Positions 1-9,583 of a stretch of DNA of 64,000 nucleotides are shown piece after piece. How positions within the stretch are numbered: the stretch's first letter is position 1; each line of letters begins with the position of its first letter. Position numbers and translations under genes: made by a program. The notes under the pieces are model-generated. The model searched no databases, was not told the origin of the DNA, and saw only the letters and a program-made list of their open reading frames with translations. This DNA is from Casp-actino8 sp964614655. Lineage in GTDB: Bacteria > Actinomycetota > Acidimicrobiia > Acidimicrobiales > Ilumatobacteraceae. The DNA lies in the NCBI GenBank assembly GCA_964614655.1, contig CAZTPF010000001.1, forward strand, positions 88,242 to 152,241. The letters are read 5' to 3'.

Positions 1-1318
1 CCTGACCCGTCCACCACTTGTACAGGGCGTACTGGCCGCTGATCTCGGGGTTCACATGCACGGCGAGGCTCGTGACACCGAATGCGTTGGCCCACTGCTC
101 TTGATCGTACGAACGTCCGAAGGCGGTGGTGTCGGTGAGCGTGGCGGCGGCAACGATCCACTCGGGGAAGTACTCCTGCGAGGTGGCTTCACGAGTGAAG
201 TCGCGCGGCGCGACCGGATCGGTCGACAGGATCACCGACGTGATCCCGCTCGCCTTCAACTTGGCGATCACCTGGGTGGCGGTCTGTTGAATCGAACCCG
301 GGTCGAGAACGTACGGGATCACCTCGGCCGGTGCCGCTCCCACTTCGGTGAGACGAGACACCATGAGATCGGCGAGCACCTTCGACTCGGCACTGCTCTC
401 GACGTAGACGAGTCCGAACTTGCGCTCGGTCTGTTGGAACTGCTCGCCAGCGTGCACGGCCGGCAGACCGGCCAACTGCTTGCCGATGAACTCGACCACG
501 TGCACCTGCTTCTGTTCGGCACTGCCGTCGATGCCCCACACGTACGGGTCTCGCTCGGAGTACCACTCGGGCGAACCTCCCCCGCACGAGATGCACAGCG
601 TCTCGCGCGCGGCCAGTTCGTCACCGAAGGCGTTGGTGAGCGTCGGGCCGCCGATCACGGCGAAGGGCTGATACTCCTCGACGATCCGCTGGGCGTCGGC
701 ACGCGCCGTCACGGCATCGTTGGCCAGACCCGAACTCTCGTAAGTCACGAGATTGATCGAGCGGCCGTAGAACTCGTAGTAGCGCTCGAAGTACTCGACG
801 AAGTCGGCCACGACTTCCTTCTCCTGGGCATTGGTGTCGTCGACGGCGATGGCATCGGTGATGTAGTTGATGATCGGATCGCCGTCGGGCCCCATGTAGT
901 GCACGATCGTGATCTCGTCGGCCGTCACGCCCTGATCGGTCGCGCCGCCGTTGTCACCGCTGAACGGCGCCATGCACTCGGGTGCGAAGTAGTCGATCAC
1001 GGCGATGAGTCCGACCGACGTGTCACATCGGTCGCCCCAGTCGATGTCGGCGGCCACGCCGAGTTCTTCGGCCTGGCTGTACGACAACGGATACGTCCAC
1101 GACGATCCACCGTCGGTGGTGTCGGGCGCATCGGTCGTGTCGGTCGGCGCGGTGGTCTCGGCCGGTGCAGTGGTCGACGACGTTTCGTCGTCTCCTCCAC
1201 CACCGGACGCGATCACCACGATCACGACGGCCACCACGACGATGATCGCGGCGAGTGGTCCCCACTTCCTCAGTGCGCTGGAACCACCGCCCCCTCCACT
1301 GCTGCTTGCTGGCTGCAT
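1..1318 (-). CDS. Branched-chain amino acid-type ABC transporter substrate-binding protein (3' end cut by window)
   Basis: Read on the minus strand from an ATG at 1316-1318, the frame stays open to the window edge (about 439 codons, C-terminus missing). The N-terminus has a short Ser/Gly-rich cytoplasmic tail, one hydrophobic segment at about residues 20-38 with no lipobox cysteine, then a Thr/Ala/Asp-rich linker. This suggests a membrane-anchored, not lipidated, binding protein. The body reads like a LivJ/Peripla_BP_6 receptor (segments such as AVIGGPTLTNAFGDELA and KFGLVYVESS). The gene starts 4 bases after the stop of the MFS-LivFG fusion upstream, so it is the last visible gene of the same importer operon. 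The ligand cannot be inferred; peptides, amides and short acids are all known for this family. Confidence 0.85.
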   Translation of the reverse strand, partial: MQPASSSGGGGGSSALRKWGPLAAIIVVVAVVIVVIASGGGGDDETSSTTAPAETTAPTDTTDAPDTTDGGSSWTYPLSYSQAEELGVAADIDWGDRCDTSVGLIAVIDYFAPECMAPFSGDNGGATDQGVTADEITIVHYMGPDGDPIINYITDAIAVDDTNAQEKEVVADFVEYFERYYEFYGRSINLVTYESSGLANDAVTARADAQRIVEEYQPFAVIGGPTLTNAFGDELAARETLCISCGGGSPEWYSERDPYVWGIDGSAEQKQVHVVEFIGKQLAGLPAVHAGEQFQQTERKFGLVYVESSAESKVLADLMVSRLTEVGAAPAEVIPYVLDPGSIQQTATQVIAKLKASGITSVILSTDPVAPRDFTREATSQEYFPEWIVAAATLTDTTAFGRSYDQEQWANAFGVTSLAVHVNPEISGQYALYKWWTGQ

Positions 1319-1321
1319 GTC

Positions 1322-4240
1322 CTACCCCCCTTGCCCGGACCGGGCGATCGCGGCACTCGAGGTGCCCAGATACGACTCGACGACTTGCGGGTGTGCGAGG
1401 ACCTCCCCCGGTGGTCCACTTGTGACCACTCTTCCTTGGTCCATCGCCACCAGCCGATCGGCGACCGATGAGACGAATGGTATGTCGTGCTCGACCACCA
1501 GAAGTGCGGCCCCCATCTCGTCGCGCAATCGGCGTACGACGGGCGCCAAGGCCTCCACTTCACGCTGGGCCAACCCCGACGTCGGCTCGTCGAGCAGGAT
1601 CACCGTCGGCCGGTGAGCGACCAGGCAGGCGAGGTCGACGATGCGCCGGGTTCCGGTGGAGAGTTCGCGCACGAACTTGCGCTCGAAGTCGCCGAGTCCG
1701 AGCAGTTCGATCAATTCGGCCACCCGGGTTCGAATCTCTTGTTCGGAGTCGAACACCGGCGGCAGATACATCGACGCGGCGAGGGCACTGCGGTTGCCGA
1801 CCCAACGTTCGAGGGAGACCGAGAGAGTCTCGGCGACCGTCAGTTCCGGAAACAGACGCGCGTCCTGGAACGAGCGGCCGAGTCCGGCCCGAGCGCGACC
1901 GTTCGGACTGGCCGAACTCACGTCGACTCCGCCCACGTGTACCGATCCAGCGAAAAGCGGTGCGAAGCCCGAGATCAGGTCGAACAGAGTCGTCTTGCCG
2001 GCGCCGTTCGGTCCGATGACTCCGACGATTTCGCGTGCGTGCACGTCGAGACTCACACCGTCGACGGCGCGAATACCCCCGAAGCTCGTCACCACGTCGC
2101 GAGTGGCCAGCACCACTTCGTCGCCCACCTCGATCGACGACGGGCTGGACGTATCGCCGACCGATGCTCCCGACAGGAACACCGAACGAAGCACGTCGGG
2201 TCGATCCAGGAGTTCGGCGGTCGGTCCGCTGAAGCGCACTTCGCCGCGTTCGAGGAAGTAGGCGCGTTCGGCAACGGTGAGTGCGACGTTCACGCTCTGC
2301 TCGACGAGGACGACGGTGACTCCTTCTTCGGACATTCGCTTGACGATCGGGAGCATCTGGCCGACGACCACGGGGGCCAGCCCGAGCGAGAGTTCGTCGA
2401 TGAGTAGGACACGCGGCCGCATCACGAAACTCATACCGAGGGCGAGCATCTGCTGCTGCCCGCCCGAGAGGTTGGCGGCCGGTTGGTCGAGTCGCTGCGC
2501 GAGGACGGGGAAGATGTCGAGGACTTCGGCGCGGGCGGCGTTCACCGACTCGGTGTCGCGTCGTTGCGTCCAGCCGGCCAGATCGAGGTTCTCGGCGACG
2601 GTGAGTGAACCGAACACTCCCGCACCACCGGGCATCTGCACGATGCCGAAGGCTGCGATCTCGTGCGGCGGCGCGTGCGTGATGTCGCGCCCGTCGAAGA
2701 TCACGGCACCACGGTCGGCCTCCACCACGCCGCTGATCGTCTTCAACAGCGTGCTCTTGCCGGCACCATTGGTGCCGAGCAGAGCGATGATCTCTCCTTC
2801 GTCGAGGTCGAGGTCGATGCCGTGGAGGATCTCGACGCCGTCGTAGCCCGATCGCACACCACGCAACACGAGCAGTTTCGATCGACCCTGTCGGCGTTCG
2901 TACAGCGACTCAGATCGGGCCGCCGCCGACTGCCACACCTGAGCGATGTCGTCGACGATCACGTTGCCGATGGTGCGTTGGATGAGTCCGCCCACGAGGA
3001 AGAGCGGGATCATGACGAGCATGCCGACGCGAATCGACACCTGATCGGCGATCCAGCCGATGATCGGCAGCACGCCGAGGCCGGGGATGATCCAGAGCGA
3101 CGCGACCGAGAATCCGGTGGCGCGGGCTCGAGGTGGGATGGCGAGAGACAACGCCGAGAAGATCGCCGGCGCGAGCACGGCGAGGGCGGCCGAGATGACG
3201 CAGTTGATCGCCACCGCCACCACGATGTTGGGCGCGAGGGCGAAGGCTCCAGCAAGGACGGCCGCTGCCATGGCGATGTTGGCTCCGACTCTCGCCAGTC
3301 CGGCCACGTTGCCGGAGTATCGCTTGGCGATGAACCGTGCCCCGAGGACGAGACCGACCAATTGGAACGGTTCGGCGATGGCCGCCGCCACGCCGCGAGC
3401 CCGTTCGTCGAGTCCGAACTCCTGGTCGTACAGGAGCGAGGCCAGGGTGACGAAACCAATGAGGCCGGTGGCGAGGAAGGGCAGGCTGTACCAGATGCGT
3501 CGCAACGACTGAACTTTGTGCACCGTGCGCCAGCTCTCCGAGAACGACGGCGCCGCCTCTTCGGTGAGTGCCACTTCTTCCGACACGCCGGTGGCCTGTC
3601 GTTCCCATCGGCCGCGAATGGGTTCGCGCAGTCGCATGGCGAGCACGGCGAAGATCACCGTCGGCACCATGAAAATGACGAACGGAGTGCGCCAGCCGAA
3701 GTAGAACGCGAGCAGTCCGGCCGACAGAGGTCCGAGGAACGCGCCGACCGCGTTGGCGGCGCGATGCACCGAGAACACCTTGGTGCGCGCTTCGATCGGG
3801 TAGTAGTCGGAGATCAGCGAATTGTGAGTCGGATCGATCACCGCCTTGCCGAGAGCCGATCCACTTCGGGCGATGGTGAGGACGATGATGCCGGTCGCGA
3901 AGCCGGTGAGTCCCGAAAAGAGCGCCCATACCAAGGCTCCGGCCACCGCGAGCGGGACCCGTTTGCGTCGGTCGGCGATCTGGGCGATGGGAACCTGCAA
4001 CGCCAGCGCGGCCACGCTGGCCAGACCGACCAGGCCGAGCATGGTCGAGAAGTCGAGATCGAAGTGCTCACGGATCTCGGGCAGCAGAATGCCGAAGGCG
4101 GCCCGGTCGAATTCGTCGACGGCGTTCAGGCCGAACAGCACGACGATCGGAAAGACGGCTTCTCCGCCGCACACGTCTCGTAGCCATCGACCTGGATGGC
4201 GAACTCCGAACCAGAAGCGGGACCACAGGCTGGTGTTCAC
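1322..4240 (-). CDS. MFS permease fused to LivF-like and LivG-like ABC ATPases
   Basis: A 972-residue protein with three parts. Residues of about 20-430 form a 12-segment major facilitator permease (conserved loop AQIADRRKRVPLA). Next comes a LivF-like ATPase with Walker A GTNGAGKST, signature LSGGQQQML and Walker B LLIDE. Last comes a LivG-like ATPase with Walker A GPNGAGKTT, degenerate signature LSTGTRRIV and Walker B ILLDEPTSGL. The GTG start overlaps the stop of the upstream LivHM fusion (GTGA), so the genes are translationally coupled. The ATPase pair should power the LivHM channel. What the MFS half does is unknown: it may be a second exporter or importer tied to the same ATPases, or a structural subunit. 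No stop codon or frameshift separates the domains. Confidence 0.85.
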   Translation of the reverse strand: MNTSLWSRFWFGVRHPGRWLRDVCGGEAVFPIVVLFGLNAVDEFDRAAFGILLPEIREHFDLDFSTMLGLVGLASVAALALQVPIAQIADRRKRVPLAVAGALVWALFSGLTGFATGIIVLTIARSGSALGKAVIDPTHNSLISDYYPIEARTKVFSVHRAANAVGAFLGPLSAGLLAFYFGWRTPFVIFMVPTVIFAVLAMRLREPIRGRWERQATGVSEEVALTEEAAPSFSESWRTVHKVQSLRRIWYSLPFLATGLIGFVTLASLLYDQEFGLDERARGVAAAIAEPFQLVGLVLGARFIAKRYSGNVAGLARVGANIAMAAAVLAGAFALAPNIVVAVAINCVISAALAVLAPAIFSALSLAIPPRARATGFSVASLWIIPGLGVLPIIGWIADQVSIRVGMLVMIPLFLVGGLIQRTIGNVIVDDIAQVWQSAAARSESLYERRQGRSKLLVLRGVRSGYDGVEILHGIDLDLDEGEIIALLGTNGAGKSTLLKTISGVVEADRGAVIFDGRDITHAPPHEIAAFGIVQMPGGAGVFGSLTVAENLDLAGWTQRRDTESVNAARAEVLDIFPVLAQRLDQPAANLSGGQQQMLALGMSFVMRPRVLLIDELSLGLAPVVVGQMLPIVKRMSEEGVTVVLVEQSVNVALTVAERAYFLERGEVRFSGPTAELLDRPDVLRSVFLSGASVGDTSSPSSIEVGDEVVLATRDVVTSFGGIRAVDGVSLDVHAREIVGVIGPNGAGKTTLFDLISGFAPLFAGSVHVGGVDVSSASPNGRARAGLGRSFQDARLFPELTVAETLSVSLERWVGNRSALAASMYLPPVFDSEQEIRTRVAELIELLGLGDFERKFVRELSTGTRRIVDLACLVAHRPTVILLDEPTSGLAQREVEALAPVVRRLRDEMGAALLVVEHDIPFVSSVADRLVAMDQGRVVTSGPPGEVLAHPQVVESYLGTSSAAIARSGQGG

Positions 4241-6060
4241 GACTTCTCCTCTCGGCGACGGGCCCGTCGATCGACGAGGAACGCCAATTGATCGCGCACT
4301 CTGATCACCAGGGCGCCGAGACCTCCCGGCACGATGAGCAGCACGATGAGCACCCCGGCGGCCGACGACACGAACCGCCATTCCTCGGCCGTGACGAACC
4401 ATTCGGTGCCGCGCAAGTACGCGGCACCGAGCACCGCGCCGAACATCGAGCCGAGCCCGCCCACCACCGATGCGGTGAACACTTCGAGGCTCTTGTTCAC
4501 GCCGTAACTCGACAGATCGAAGCTGTAGTTCAGATGGGCGAAGAGTCCGCCGGCCACGCCGGCGACCGCACCGGAGATCGTGAAGGCGGTGAGTTTCAGC
4601 CAGGTAGCCGAGAGCCCGTAACTCTGCGCGGCTCGCTCGTTGTCGCGNNNNNNNNNNNNNNNNNNNNNNNNNNNNNNNNNNNNNNNNNNNNNNNNNNNNN
4701 NNNNNNNNNNNNNNNNNNNNNNNNNNNNNNNNNNNNNNNNNNNNNNNACGGCGCCGATCAACACGGCGAGAGTGAGATCGACGTTCCATTCGGATGTGAA
4801 CTTGGCGCTCACCGCGGCGCCGATGGCGACGAACCCGAATTGCCCGAGCGAGATCTGTCCGGCCCACCCGGTGAGAACGACGAGCGACAGACCGATGATC
4901 GCGTAGATGGCGATCGCCGTGATCTTCACCACCTGATCGGATCGAAGGACGAGCGGTACGAGCACGAGACCGGCCACGACCAACACGTAGGTGGTGGCGC
5001 GCATCAAGAAGACGAGATCGTGACGAGCCAGATGGGGCTCTAGTTCGCGCACCTCGTCGGCCAGACGCCACGACGCCGTCGTGTCCTGGTCGAGGCGTGA
5101 GCTGCTGCGCCGTTGCAGAAGCAGAGCCGCCATCACCGCCGCGCCGATGAAGGGCGCGACGAGCAACGGGCTGTCGGCGTTCCACGACACGCCGTATTCG
5201 AGGACCCCGAGCGCGACGGCGGCCACGGTGATGGTCACCAGGTTGCGCAGACGACCGATCACCAATGCGGCGAGGGCCTGCACCAAGGTGCCGATCGCCA
5301 AGGCCGAACCGAGCGGAATACCGAGGATGCCGGCCCGCAGGAAGAGAGCAAGGAACGAGAGAGCGGCGGCGATCATCCAGACGACGGTCGACAGGCCGCC
5401 CACCGGGATCCCGAGCAAGGATGCTCGTTCACTGCGTTCGGCGGCGGCGCGAACGGCGGTGCCGAGACGTGTCCGCGTGAGGAAGAGTCCGACGGCGATC
5501 ATGGCGACCGGCGCGACGATCACGGCGATGAAGTCGTTGGCGTTGAGGATGAACGAACCAACGGTGAGCTTCCAGTCGAGTGGCGGCGAGATGCGCTGCG
5601 ACGCCGCGTTCTCGTCCCACAACCTCGGCAGACGAATGGCGAACACCGCGAGCAGCTGGGTGATGCCGATGGTGGCGACGGTGAGTACGAGTCGCGGCGA
5701 GCGCGAGAAGCGCCGAATGATGGCCAACTCGACGATGGCGCCGAGCACGATGGCGGCGGCGAGGCCCACACCGAGTCCGAACAGATACGGCAGGCCCGAG
5801 AACACGATGAGTCCGACGGCGAGGGTGGCCGGCACGAAGCCGAGGTCGGCCTGGGCGAAGTTGAGCACCCGGTTGGCTCGGTACACGAGGGCCATCCCCA
5901 TGGCCAGGAGGGCCGTGAGCAGGCCGATCACGACGCCGCGCAACCAGGCGCCGAGCGGCACGCCGAAGAAAATCAGTTGAACCGCGACGAGGGCGATGGC
6001 CGGTGTGAGGGGCGCGAGCGTTCGTCGAATCGACGACAGCCATGACGGCTCTCTCGCCAC
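4237..6060 (-). CDS. LivH-LivM fused branched-chain-type ABC permease (contains assembly gap)
   Basis: A single reading frame carries a LivH-type half (about residues 1-300, with the RANRVLNFAQADLG segment typical of LivH) followed by a LivM-type half (segments GWAGQISLGQFGFVAIGA and RDNERAAQSYGLSATWLK). The two halves are normally separate proteins that form the heterodimeric channel. A 100-N placeholder at 4648-4747 lies inside the LivM half. Known LivM proteins carry roughly 100 residues between the flanking motifs, so the missing piece is probably longer than the placeholder. It is the first gene of the importer operon and overlaps the MFS-LivFG gene by 4 bases. The start at 6060 (ATG) is followed by a short basic stretch before the first membrane segment. 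Confidence 0.85.
   Translation of the reverse strand: MAREPSWLSSIRRTLAPLTPAIALVAVQLIFFGVPLGAWLRGVVIGLLTALLAMGMALVYRANRVLNFAQADLGFVPATLAVGLIVFSGLPYLFGLGVGLAAAIVLGAIVELAIIRRFSRSPRLVLTVATIGITQLLAVFAIRLPRLWDENAASQRISPPLDWKLTVGSFILNANDFIAVIVAPVAMIAVGLFLTRTRLGTAVRAAAERSERASLLGIPVGGLSTVVWMIAAALSFLALFLRAGILGIPLGSALAIGTLVQALAALVIGRLRNLVTITVAAVALGVLEYGVSWNADSPLLVAPFIGAAVMAALLLQRRSSSRLDQDTTASWRLADEVRELEPHLARHDLVFLMRATTYVLVVAGLVLVPLVLRSDQVVKITAIAIYAIIGLSLVVLTGWAGQISLGQFGFVAIGAAVSAKFTSEWNVDLTLAVLIGAXXXXXXXXXXXXXXXXXXXXXXXXXXXXXXXXXXRDNERAAQSYGLSATWLKLTAFTISGAVAGVAGGLFAHLNYSFDLSSYGVNKSLEVFTASVVGGLGSMFGAVLGAAYLRGTEWFVTAEEWRFVSSAAGVLIVLLIVPGGLGALVIRVRDQLAFLVDRRARRREEKS
4648..4747. other. Assembly gap (100 N) inside livHM
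   Basis: Exactly 100 N, the usual placeholder for a gap of unknown size. It removes the middle of the LivM half of the permease. Sequence on both sides reads as LivM in the same frame. Confidence 0.99.
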
Positions 6061-6138
6061 GCCCCCTCCTCACGACGTCCCCCCGGACCGTCCCGTTCTA
6101 GCAGGTTCGACGGGGGCGACCGGACGGTCGCGTCGGCG

Positions 6139-6567
6139 TCAGGAGTTGGTGACGGCGCCCACCAGACGGGCGGCGAATTCCTCGGTGTGCGCACCGAGCT
6201 TCGACCGGTGCAGGGCCATCCCGCCGATCACGTCGGCACCCAGTCCGGCCACCGCCGACTCCATTGCGCCGAGAGTGCGGCCCGGGTTGAGCGCGTAGGT
6301 GCAGAAGGTGACGGCCTTCTTGCCGCGCAGGGCCGGAAGGGCGCGAATGGCGCCGATGTTCCACGGTGCCTGTCCGATGATGAAGGCTCCGTGCACCCAC
6401 GTTCCGACGAGGACGAGATCGGCGTCCTGGATCGATGCGTGATCGGGTGCACGCATGGGTGACAGGCCGGTGATCGACCATCCCTCCTGTTGCAGGTTGC
6501 CGGCCACCATCTCGGCGGCGCGCCAGGTGTTTCCGGTGAGGCTTTCGATCAACAGAGAGGCTTTCAC
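6139..6567 (-). CDS. Flavodoxin-domain protein
   Basis: About 142 residues. The N-terminus reads SLLIESLTGNTWRAAE, the FMN phosphate-binding loop of flavodoxins (T-x-T/S-G-N-T type), followed by a Rossmann-like pattern with ADLVLVGTWVHG. I place the start at the GTG at 6567 because flavodoxins begin a few residues before this loop and a GGAGGAG ribosome site precedes it; an ATG 57 bases further upstream would add an atypical tail. It could be an electron carrier or a flavodoxin-fold NAD(P)H:quinone-type protein. It lies alone between the ABC operon and the assembly gap, so its partner is unknown. Confidence 0.75.
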   Translation of the reverse strand: MKASLLIESLTGNTWRAAEMVAGNLQQEGWSITGLSPMRAPDHASIQDADLVLVGTWVHGAFIIGQAPWNIGAIRALPALRGKKAVTFCTYALNPGRTLGAMESAVAGLGADVIGGMALHRSKLGAHTEEFAARLVGAVTNS

Positions 6568-6656
6568 GCCCTCATTCTGCTCCTCCGGCGACCCCGGGCC
6601 AAGAATCTGGTGCGCGATCTTCACCTATACGGTGAAAAATCCTCACCAGAACACCG

Positions 6657-6756
6657 NNNNNNNNNNNNNNNNNNNNNNNNNNNNNNNNNNNNNNNNNNNN
6701 NNNNNNNNNNNNNNNNNNNNNNNNNNNNNNNNNNNNNNNNNNNNNNNNNNNNNNNN
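6657..6756. other. Assembly gap (100 N) between flavodoxin gene and pcrA
   Basis: Exactly 100 N of placeholder. It begins 89 bases upstream of the flavodoxin-domain gene and ends 2 bases before the pcrA stop codon, so an unknown stretch, possibly including other genes, is missing here. Confidence 0.99.
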
Positions 6757-6758
6757 GG

Positions 6759-9032
6759 TCAGAGTTTTTTGAGGGGGGCCCAGGCGAGGAGGAGGTGTTT
6801 GGTGCCCTTGGCCGAGAAGTTGATGACGGCTTCGGTCTTGTCGCCCGAGCCCGAGATGTCGATGATGATGCCCTCGCCGAACGATCCGTGCTCGACCCGG
6901 TCGCCTACTCGCAAGCCGAGGGTGTGGCTGTTGGAGGGTTCAGCCGGGCGGCCGGCCGCCAGAGCCTGATCGACGATGCGTTCGCGCCGTTCGCGCGCCG
7001 CATCCCGATCGTCGTCGTCGATGTCGAACGACGACACGACGCGTCGCGGTCGGGTGGACCAGTCGTCGTCACGCGACGAGCGTCGTTTGGTGGCCACGTT
7101 GCCTTCGTGATCGACGAGTTCTTCGGGGATCTCGTCGAGGAAGCGTGACGGCGGGTTGTACTGCGTGGTGCCGAACTGCTGACGCGACCACGCGTGACAC
7201 AGGAACAACTTCTCCTGGGCGCGGGTGATGCCCACGTAGGCGAGGCGCCGTTCCTCCTCGAGTTCGTCGGGGTCGGTGAGGGCGCGGACGTGTGGGAAGA
7301 GGCCCTCTTCCACACCCACGATGAACACCACCGGGAATTCGAGGCCTTTGGCGGCGTGCATGGTCATGAGCACCACGCGATCGTCGTCGGTGAGTTCGTC
7401 GGTGTCGGCCACCAGCGCGACCTGCTCGAGGAATTCGTCGATGCGCGCGAACTCACGGGCCGAACCCACCAGTTCGGCCAGGTTGTCGAGCCGACCCTCG
7501 GCTTCGATCGAGTGCTCCTGCTCGAGTTCGCGCATGTAACCCGATCGATCGAGCAGCGACTGCAGCACGTCGCCCGGACCATCGTCGAGGCGATCGGCGA
7601 ACTCGTCGATCACGGCGAGGAACGACTCGATTCCCTTGCGGGCTGCGCCGCTCACGCCCGCTTCGTTCGCATGACGCAGGGCCTCGACGAAGCTCATCGT
7701 GTTGTCGCGGGCGAACACGTCGATACGCGCGATGCTCGTGTCGCCCACGCCGCGCTTCGGCACGTTGATCACGCGCTTCACGTTGACCTCGTCGAGCGGG
7801 TTGGCGATCACGCGCAGATAAGCGATGGCGTCCTTGACTTCTTTGCGGTCGTAGAAGCGTGTACCGCCCACGACCTTGTAGGGAATGGAGTAGCGCATGA
7901 GCGCTTCTTCCACCGCTCGGCTTTGTGGGTTGGTGCGATAGAACACCGCCATCGTCCCCCACCGCTGACCGTTGCGCTGCAGGCGTTCGAGAGTTCGGCC
8001 GACGAAGTTGGCCTCGTCGCTCTCGTCGTCGGCGTGGAAGCGCACGATCTTGTCGCCAGCCCCCGTTTCGGTCCAGAGATCCTTCGGACGTCGCCCGAGG
8101 TTCTGCGAGATCACTGCGTTGGCGGCATCGAGGATGTTCTGGGTACTGCGGTAGTTCTGCTCGAGCACCACGACCGACACGTCGTCGAAGGCGTCCTGGA
8201 ACTGCATGATGTTGCGGTAGTCGGCACCGCGGAACTTGTAGATCGACTGATCGGTGTCTCCCACCACGCACACGTTGTGATGCGAGGCCGACAACATGAG
8301 CACGATCTCGTTCTGGGCGAGGTTCGTGTCCTGGTATTCGTCGACCAGGATGTAGCGGAACTTCTCCTGATATTGCGCGAGCACATCAGGGTTGTTGCGC
8401 AGTAGGCGCACGGTTTCCACGAGCAGATCGTCGAAGTCCATGGCCCCGGCTCGCAGCAAACGAGCCTGGTACTCCTTGTAGATCTCGGCGTGTTTGCGGT
8501 CGAAGATGTGCGCGGCGCGATCGGCGGCATCGCCCGGCCCGAGCAGTTCGTTCTTCCAGTTGGAGATGACGGCGTGCACGGCACGCGGCGTGAATCTCTT
8601 GGTGTCGAAACCGAGATCGCGGATCACGTAGCCGGTGAGCCGCTGGGCGTCGGTCTGGTCGTAGATGCTGAACGTCTTCGGGTAGCCGAGTCGTTCGGCA
8701 TGGACTCGCAAGATGCGCACGCACGCCGAGTGGAACGTGGAGATCCACATCGACCGGGCGACCGGACCCACCAGAGCCTCGATGCGGTGCTTCATCTCGC
8801 CGGCCGCTTTGTTGGTGAAGGTGATGGCGAGGATGTTGGACGGGTGAACGCCGTGCGAACCGATCAAATGGGCGATGCGGTGGGTGAGGACACGGGTCTT
8901 GCCCGATCCGGCTCCGGCCACCACCAAGAGCGGGCCGTCGACGTGCTCGGCGGCGTCACGTTGCGCCGGATTGAGCCCGCTCAGATCGATCGGCCCGGGC
9001 CGAAAGGAGGGGTCGTGCACACCGTTCGCCAT
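6759..9032 (-). CDS. pcrA: ATP-dependent DNA helicase PcrA/UvrD
   Basis: A 757-residue superfamily 1A 3'-5' helicase used in repair and replication restart. Visible motifs are Walker A AGAGSGKT (about residue 40), motif Ia ITFTNKAAGEM, motif II VDEYQDTN, motif III VVGDTDQSIYKFRGAD, motif IV LEQNYRST, motif V VVFIVGVEEGLFPH and motif VI YVGITRAQEKL. The C-terminus ends with the Tudor-like region typical of Gram-positive PcrA (LRVGDRVEHGSFGEGII). Length and order match the family. The stop lies 2 bases from the assembly gap but the protein appears complete. Confidence 0.97.
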   Translation of the reverse strand: MANGVHDPSFRPGPIDLSGLNPAQRDAAEHVDGPLLVVAGAGSGKTRVLTHRIAHLIGSHGVHPSNILAITFTNKAAGEMKHRIEALVGPVARSMWISTFHSACVRILRVHAERLGYPKTFSIYDQTDAQRLTGYVIRDLGFDTKRFTPRAVHAVISNWKNELLGPGDAADRAAHIFDRKHAEIYKEYQARLLRAGAMDFDDLLVETVRLLRNNPDVLAQYQEKFRYILVDEYQDTNLAQNEIVLMLSASHHNVCVVGDTDQSIYKFRGADYRNIMQFQDAFDDVSVVVLEQNYRSTQNILDAANAVISQNLGRRPKDLWTETGAGDKIVRFHADDESDEANFVGRTLERLQRNGQRWGTMAVFYRTNPQSRAVEEALMRYSIPYKVVGGTRFYDRKEVKDAIAYLRVIANPLDEVNVKRVINVPKRGVGDTSIARIDVFARDNTMSFVEALRHANEAGVSGAARKGIESFLAVIDEFADRLDDGPGDVLQSLLDRSGYMRELEQEHSIEAEGRLDNLAELVGSAREFARIDEFLEQVALVADTDELTDDDRVVLMTMHAAKGLEFPVVFIVGVEEGLFPHVRALTDPDELEEERRLAYVGITRAQEKLFLCHAWSRQQFGTTQYNPPSRFLDEIPEELVDHEGNVATKRRSSRDDDWSTRPRRVVSSFDIDDDDRDAARERRERIVDQALAAGRPAEPSNSHTLGLRVGDRVEHGSFGEGIIIDISGSGDKTEAVINFSAKGTKHLLLAWAPLKKL

Positions 9033-9071
9033 GAAGTGTCCAGCATAGGAAACAGGTGTGGTGAAACGGGT

Positions 9072-9099
9072 GTGGCCGCCCCTTTTCAGGGACGGCCAC
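9072..9099. terminator. Inverted repeat between small exported-protein gene and pcrA
   Basis: Arms at 9072-9082 and 9089-9099 pair over 10 of 11 positions around a 6-base loop (TTTTCA). It lies between two minus-strand genes. A convincing T-run does not follow the hairpin on the minus strand, so it may be a weak terminator or an mRNA end. Confidence 0.45.
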
Positions 9100-9139
9100 T
9101 CTCCGCGGGCGGAAACCGATGTTTTTTTGTTGGGGATTT

Positions 9140-9583
9140 TCAGTTGGCCGGAGCCTCGGCCGGCGCCTTGGCCGGTCGAACGCCGTTCACCATGGCGGTG
9201 ATGCGCTCAGTGACCTTGTCGGTGGCCTCGGCCACCAGCGCGTCGATCACGGTTTGCGGGTCGATACCGTTGGCCGTGGCCACATCGGCGATCGACTGAC
9301 CACTCTGCAGAGCGGCCTTCAGATCGTCGGCGGTCACACCAATCACCGAAGCCGCCGTCTCGAGGTGAACCTTCTTGTGACCACGTCGTCCTTCGCGATG
9401 AGGCTGACCGTGATGTTGCGGCTTGACCGCCGCCTCGTCACCGTCGGGCGTGTCGGCCACACTCACGACGGCATTCGACGTGGCCGCTCCGACACCGCTC
9501 GGCATGCTCATCAGGAAGCCGGCGCCTCCACCGGCCAACAGACCGGCGGTCACTCCCGCCACTGCCCACTTTCGTGCTGTCAT
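9140..9583 (-). CDS. Small exported protein with signal peptide, unknown function
   Basis: 147 residues. Residues 1-34 form a basic start and hydrophobic segment like a Sec signal peptide or anchor, with possible cleavage after GVGAA. A His/Lys/Arg-rich stretch (about 56-71) follows. Then comes a segment (VIGVTADDLKAALQSGQSIA and DVATANGIDPQTVIDALVAE) of the helix-rich kind often seen in small actinobacterial exported proteins. I cannot name a family with confidence. Its upstream region holds three TTCTCAC units in 11-base phase, a pattern also found before the response regulator at 26341-27039. It may therefore belong to that two-component regulon. Confidence 0.7.
   Translation of the reverse strand: MTARKWAVAGVTAGLLAGGGAGFLMSMPSGVGAATSNAVVSVADTPDGDEAAVKPQHHGQPHREGRRGHKKVHLETAASVIGVTADDLKAALQSGQSIADVATANGIDPQTVIDALVAEATDKVTERITAMVNGVRPAKAPAEAPAN

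Noticed and set aside
56..1471. Long plus-strand open frame opposite the ABC binding protein
   Set aside because: It is the antisense shadow of a convincing minus-strand gene; composition is Arg/Gly/Asp/His-rich with no domain.
1722..1740. GGTTCGAATC, resembling a tRNA T-arm
   Set aside because: It lies inside the LivG-like ATPase domain and no acceptor stem or other arms can be folded around it.
2663..4183. 506-codon plus-strand frame opposite the MFS-LivFG fusion
   Set aside because: Antisense shadow in GC-rich DNA; the minus-strand protein has clear ABC and MFS motifs and this frame has none.
7194..8405. 403-codon plus-strand frame opposite pcrA
   Set aside because: Antisense to well-conserved helicase motifs; no recognisable fold.
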